A DNA stretch of 64,000 bases. It comes from Mycolicibacterium senegalense (GTDB lineage: Bacteria; Actinomycetota; Actinomycetes; Mycobacteriales; Mycobacteriaceae). The DNA lies in NCBI RefSeq assembly GCF_019645875.1, contig NZ_CP081000.1:4278001-4342000 (forward strand), in the 5' to 3' direction. Under the pieces are notes generated by a model. It did not search any database. It was not told where the DNA came from and worked only from the letters and a program-made list of their open reading frames with translations. Position numbers and translations under genes: made by a program. How positions within the stretch are numbered: the stretch's first letter is position 1; each line of letters starts with the position of its first letter. Shown piece by piece: positions 63,531 to 64,000 of this stretch.

Positions 63531-64000
63531 CCCATCCGTCGGTCCACTCGCCGTGCGACAACCAGTGTGCGGCCCGCACCGCACGCTCGCGGAGTTCGTC
63601 CATATCCGTGCCGATGATGTTGACGTGCCCGAGTTTTCGTCCGGGCCGCTCGCCCTTGCCGTACAGGTGCACCTTCGCGTCGGGGATCCGCGCGAACAGG
63701 TGATGCAGCCGCTCGTCCATCGACATCGCCGGGGCCTGGGGCGCGCCGAGCACATTGGCCATCACCGCAGCGGGCGCGATGGCCGAGGTGTCGCCGAGCG
63801 GGTAATCCAGGACCGCCCGCAGATGCTGTTCGAACTGGCTGGTGACCGCGCCGTTCATGGTCCAGTGCCCAGAGTTGTGCGGGCGCATGGCCAACTCGTT
63901 GACCAGCAGTGTTCCGTCGACCGTCTCGAACAACTCCACGGCAAGTACCCCGACCACACCCAGCTCATTGGCCACTCGCAGGCCGAGTTCCTGTGCGGCA
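63514..64000 (-). CDS. purK: N5-CAIR synthetase, C-terminal part (5' end outside window)
   Basis: The frame is open to the right edge, so only the C-terminal ~160 residues of PurK (ATP-grasp) are visible. The block GVVGVLAVELFETVDGTLLVNELAMRPHNSGHWTMNGAVTSQFEQHLRAVLDYPLG holds the metal-binding Glu pair and NELAMRPHNSGH motif of the ATP-grasp core. PurK carboxylates AIR to N5-CAIR in an ATP- and bicarbonate-dependent step, with PurE next. Equivalent to Rv3276c. Confidence 0.95.
   Translation of the reverse strand, partial: AAQELGLRVANELGVVGVLAVELFETVDGTLLVNELAMRPHNSGHWTMNGAVTSQFEQHLRAVLDYPLGDTSAIAPAAVMANVLGAPQAPAMSMDERLHHLFARIPDAKVHLYGKGERPGRKLGHVNIIGTDMDELRERAVRAAHWLSHGEWTDGWDEHGD

Overview
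The window is GC-rich, almost fully coding DNA from a mycobacterium, most likely a fast-growing Mycolicibacterium-type species. From about 8.2 kb onward it follows the gene order of Mycobacterium tuberculosis from Rv3226c to Rv3276c as I remember it: yedK, aroA, rsgA, desA3 and its reductase, a WS/DGAT acyltransferase, secA1, hpf, comF, lpqB-mtrB-mtrA-tmk, sahH, alkX-rubB-rubA-alkB, an amino-acid permease, manA, tobH-like, manB, whiB2, fbiA-fbiB, GDP-mannose pyrophosphorylase, wbbL, rmlD, an LCP ligase, fadE25, purE and purK. Genes not in that core order (a BCCT transporter, a FAAL/AAA+/TPR group, a secreted repeat-tailed protein, a Nudix gene, a TetR gene beside fadE25) point to an environmental species with a larger genome. 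No tRNA, rRNA, CRISPR array, insertion sequence or prophage gene is visible.

Layout. 0-8.2 kb: end of an acyl-CoA dehydrogenase, a fused two-domain class III CoA-transferase, a LysR regulator, a VanY-like carboxypeptidase, a 49-residue metallothionein (MymT type), an SDR and two methyltransferases. 8.2-12.6 kb: yedK diverging from aroA-rsgA, then an SDR and a small secreted protein. 12.7-20.5 kb (minus strand): the desaturase with its ferredoxin-type reductase under matching palindromic operators, an amidohydrolase lipoprotein, a BCCT transporter and a WS/DGAT protein with an altered active-site motif. 20.6-30.7 kb: secA1, the ribosome hibernation factor, comF, and the lpqB-mtrB-mtrA-tmk operon. 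As written, mtrA carries a one-base frameshift near its 5' end.

30.9-37.6 kb lies between tmk and sahH, which are neighbours in M. tuberculosis. It holds a translationally coupled pair (single-domain CDC48-like AAA+ ATPase and TPR membrane protein), a divergent fatty acyl-AMP ligase, a 0.6 kb AT-richer spacer and a large secreted protein with a Lys/Ala tail. This is the best candidate here for a little-described system.

37.6-47 kb: sahH, the tightly overlapped alkane hydroxylation operon with its TetR regulator, a permease, a methyltransferase, an AurF-like membrane diiron protein and a divergent FAD oxidoreductase. 47-60.9 kb: sugar-nucleotide and cell-wall linker genes (manA, manB, GDP-mannose pyrophosphorylase, wbbL, rmlD, LCP ligase) interleaved with coenzyme F420 synthesis (fbiA, fbiB) and the septation regulator whiB2. 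61-64 kb: fadE25 with a divergent TetR gene and two copies of a palindromic operator between them, then purE and the 3' part of purK.

Several modules are linked by function: fatty acid and alkane oxidation, desaturation and acyl activation (fadE, CoA-transferase, desA3 system, alk operon, FAAL, WS/DGAT), and envelope building and control (secA1, mtrAB-lpqB, manA/manB, wbbL/rmlD, LCP ligase).
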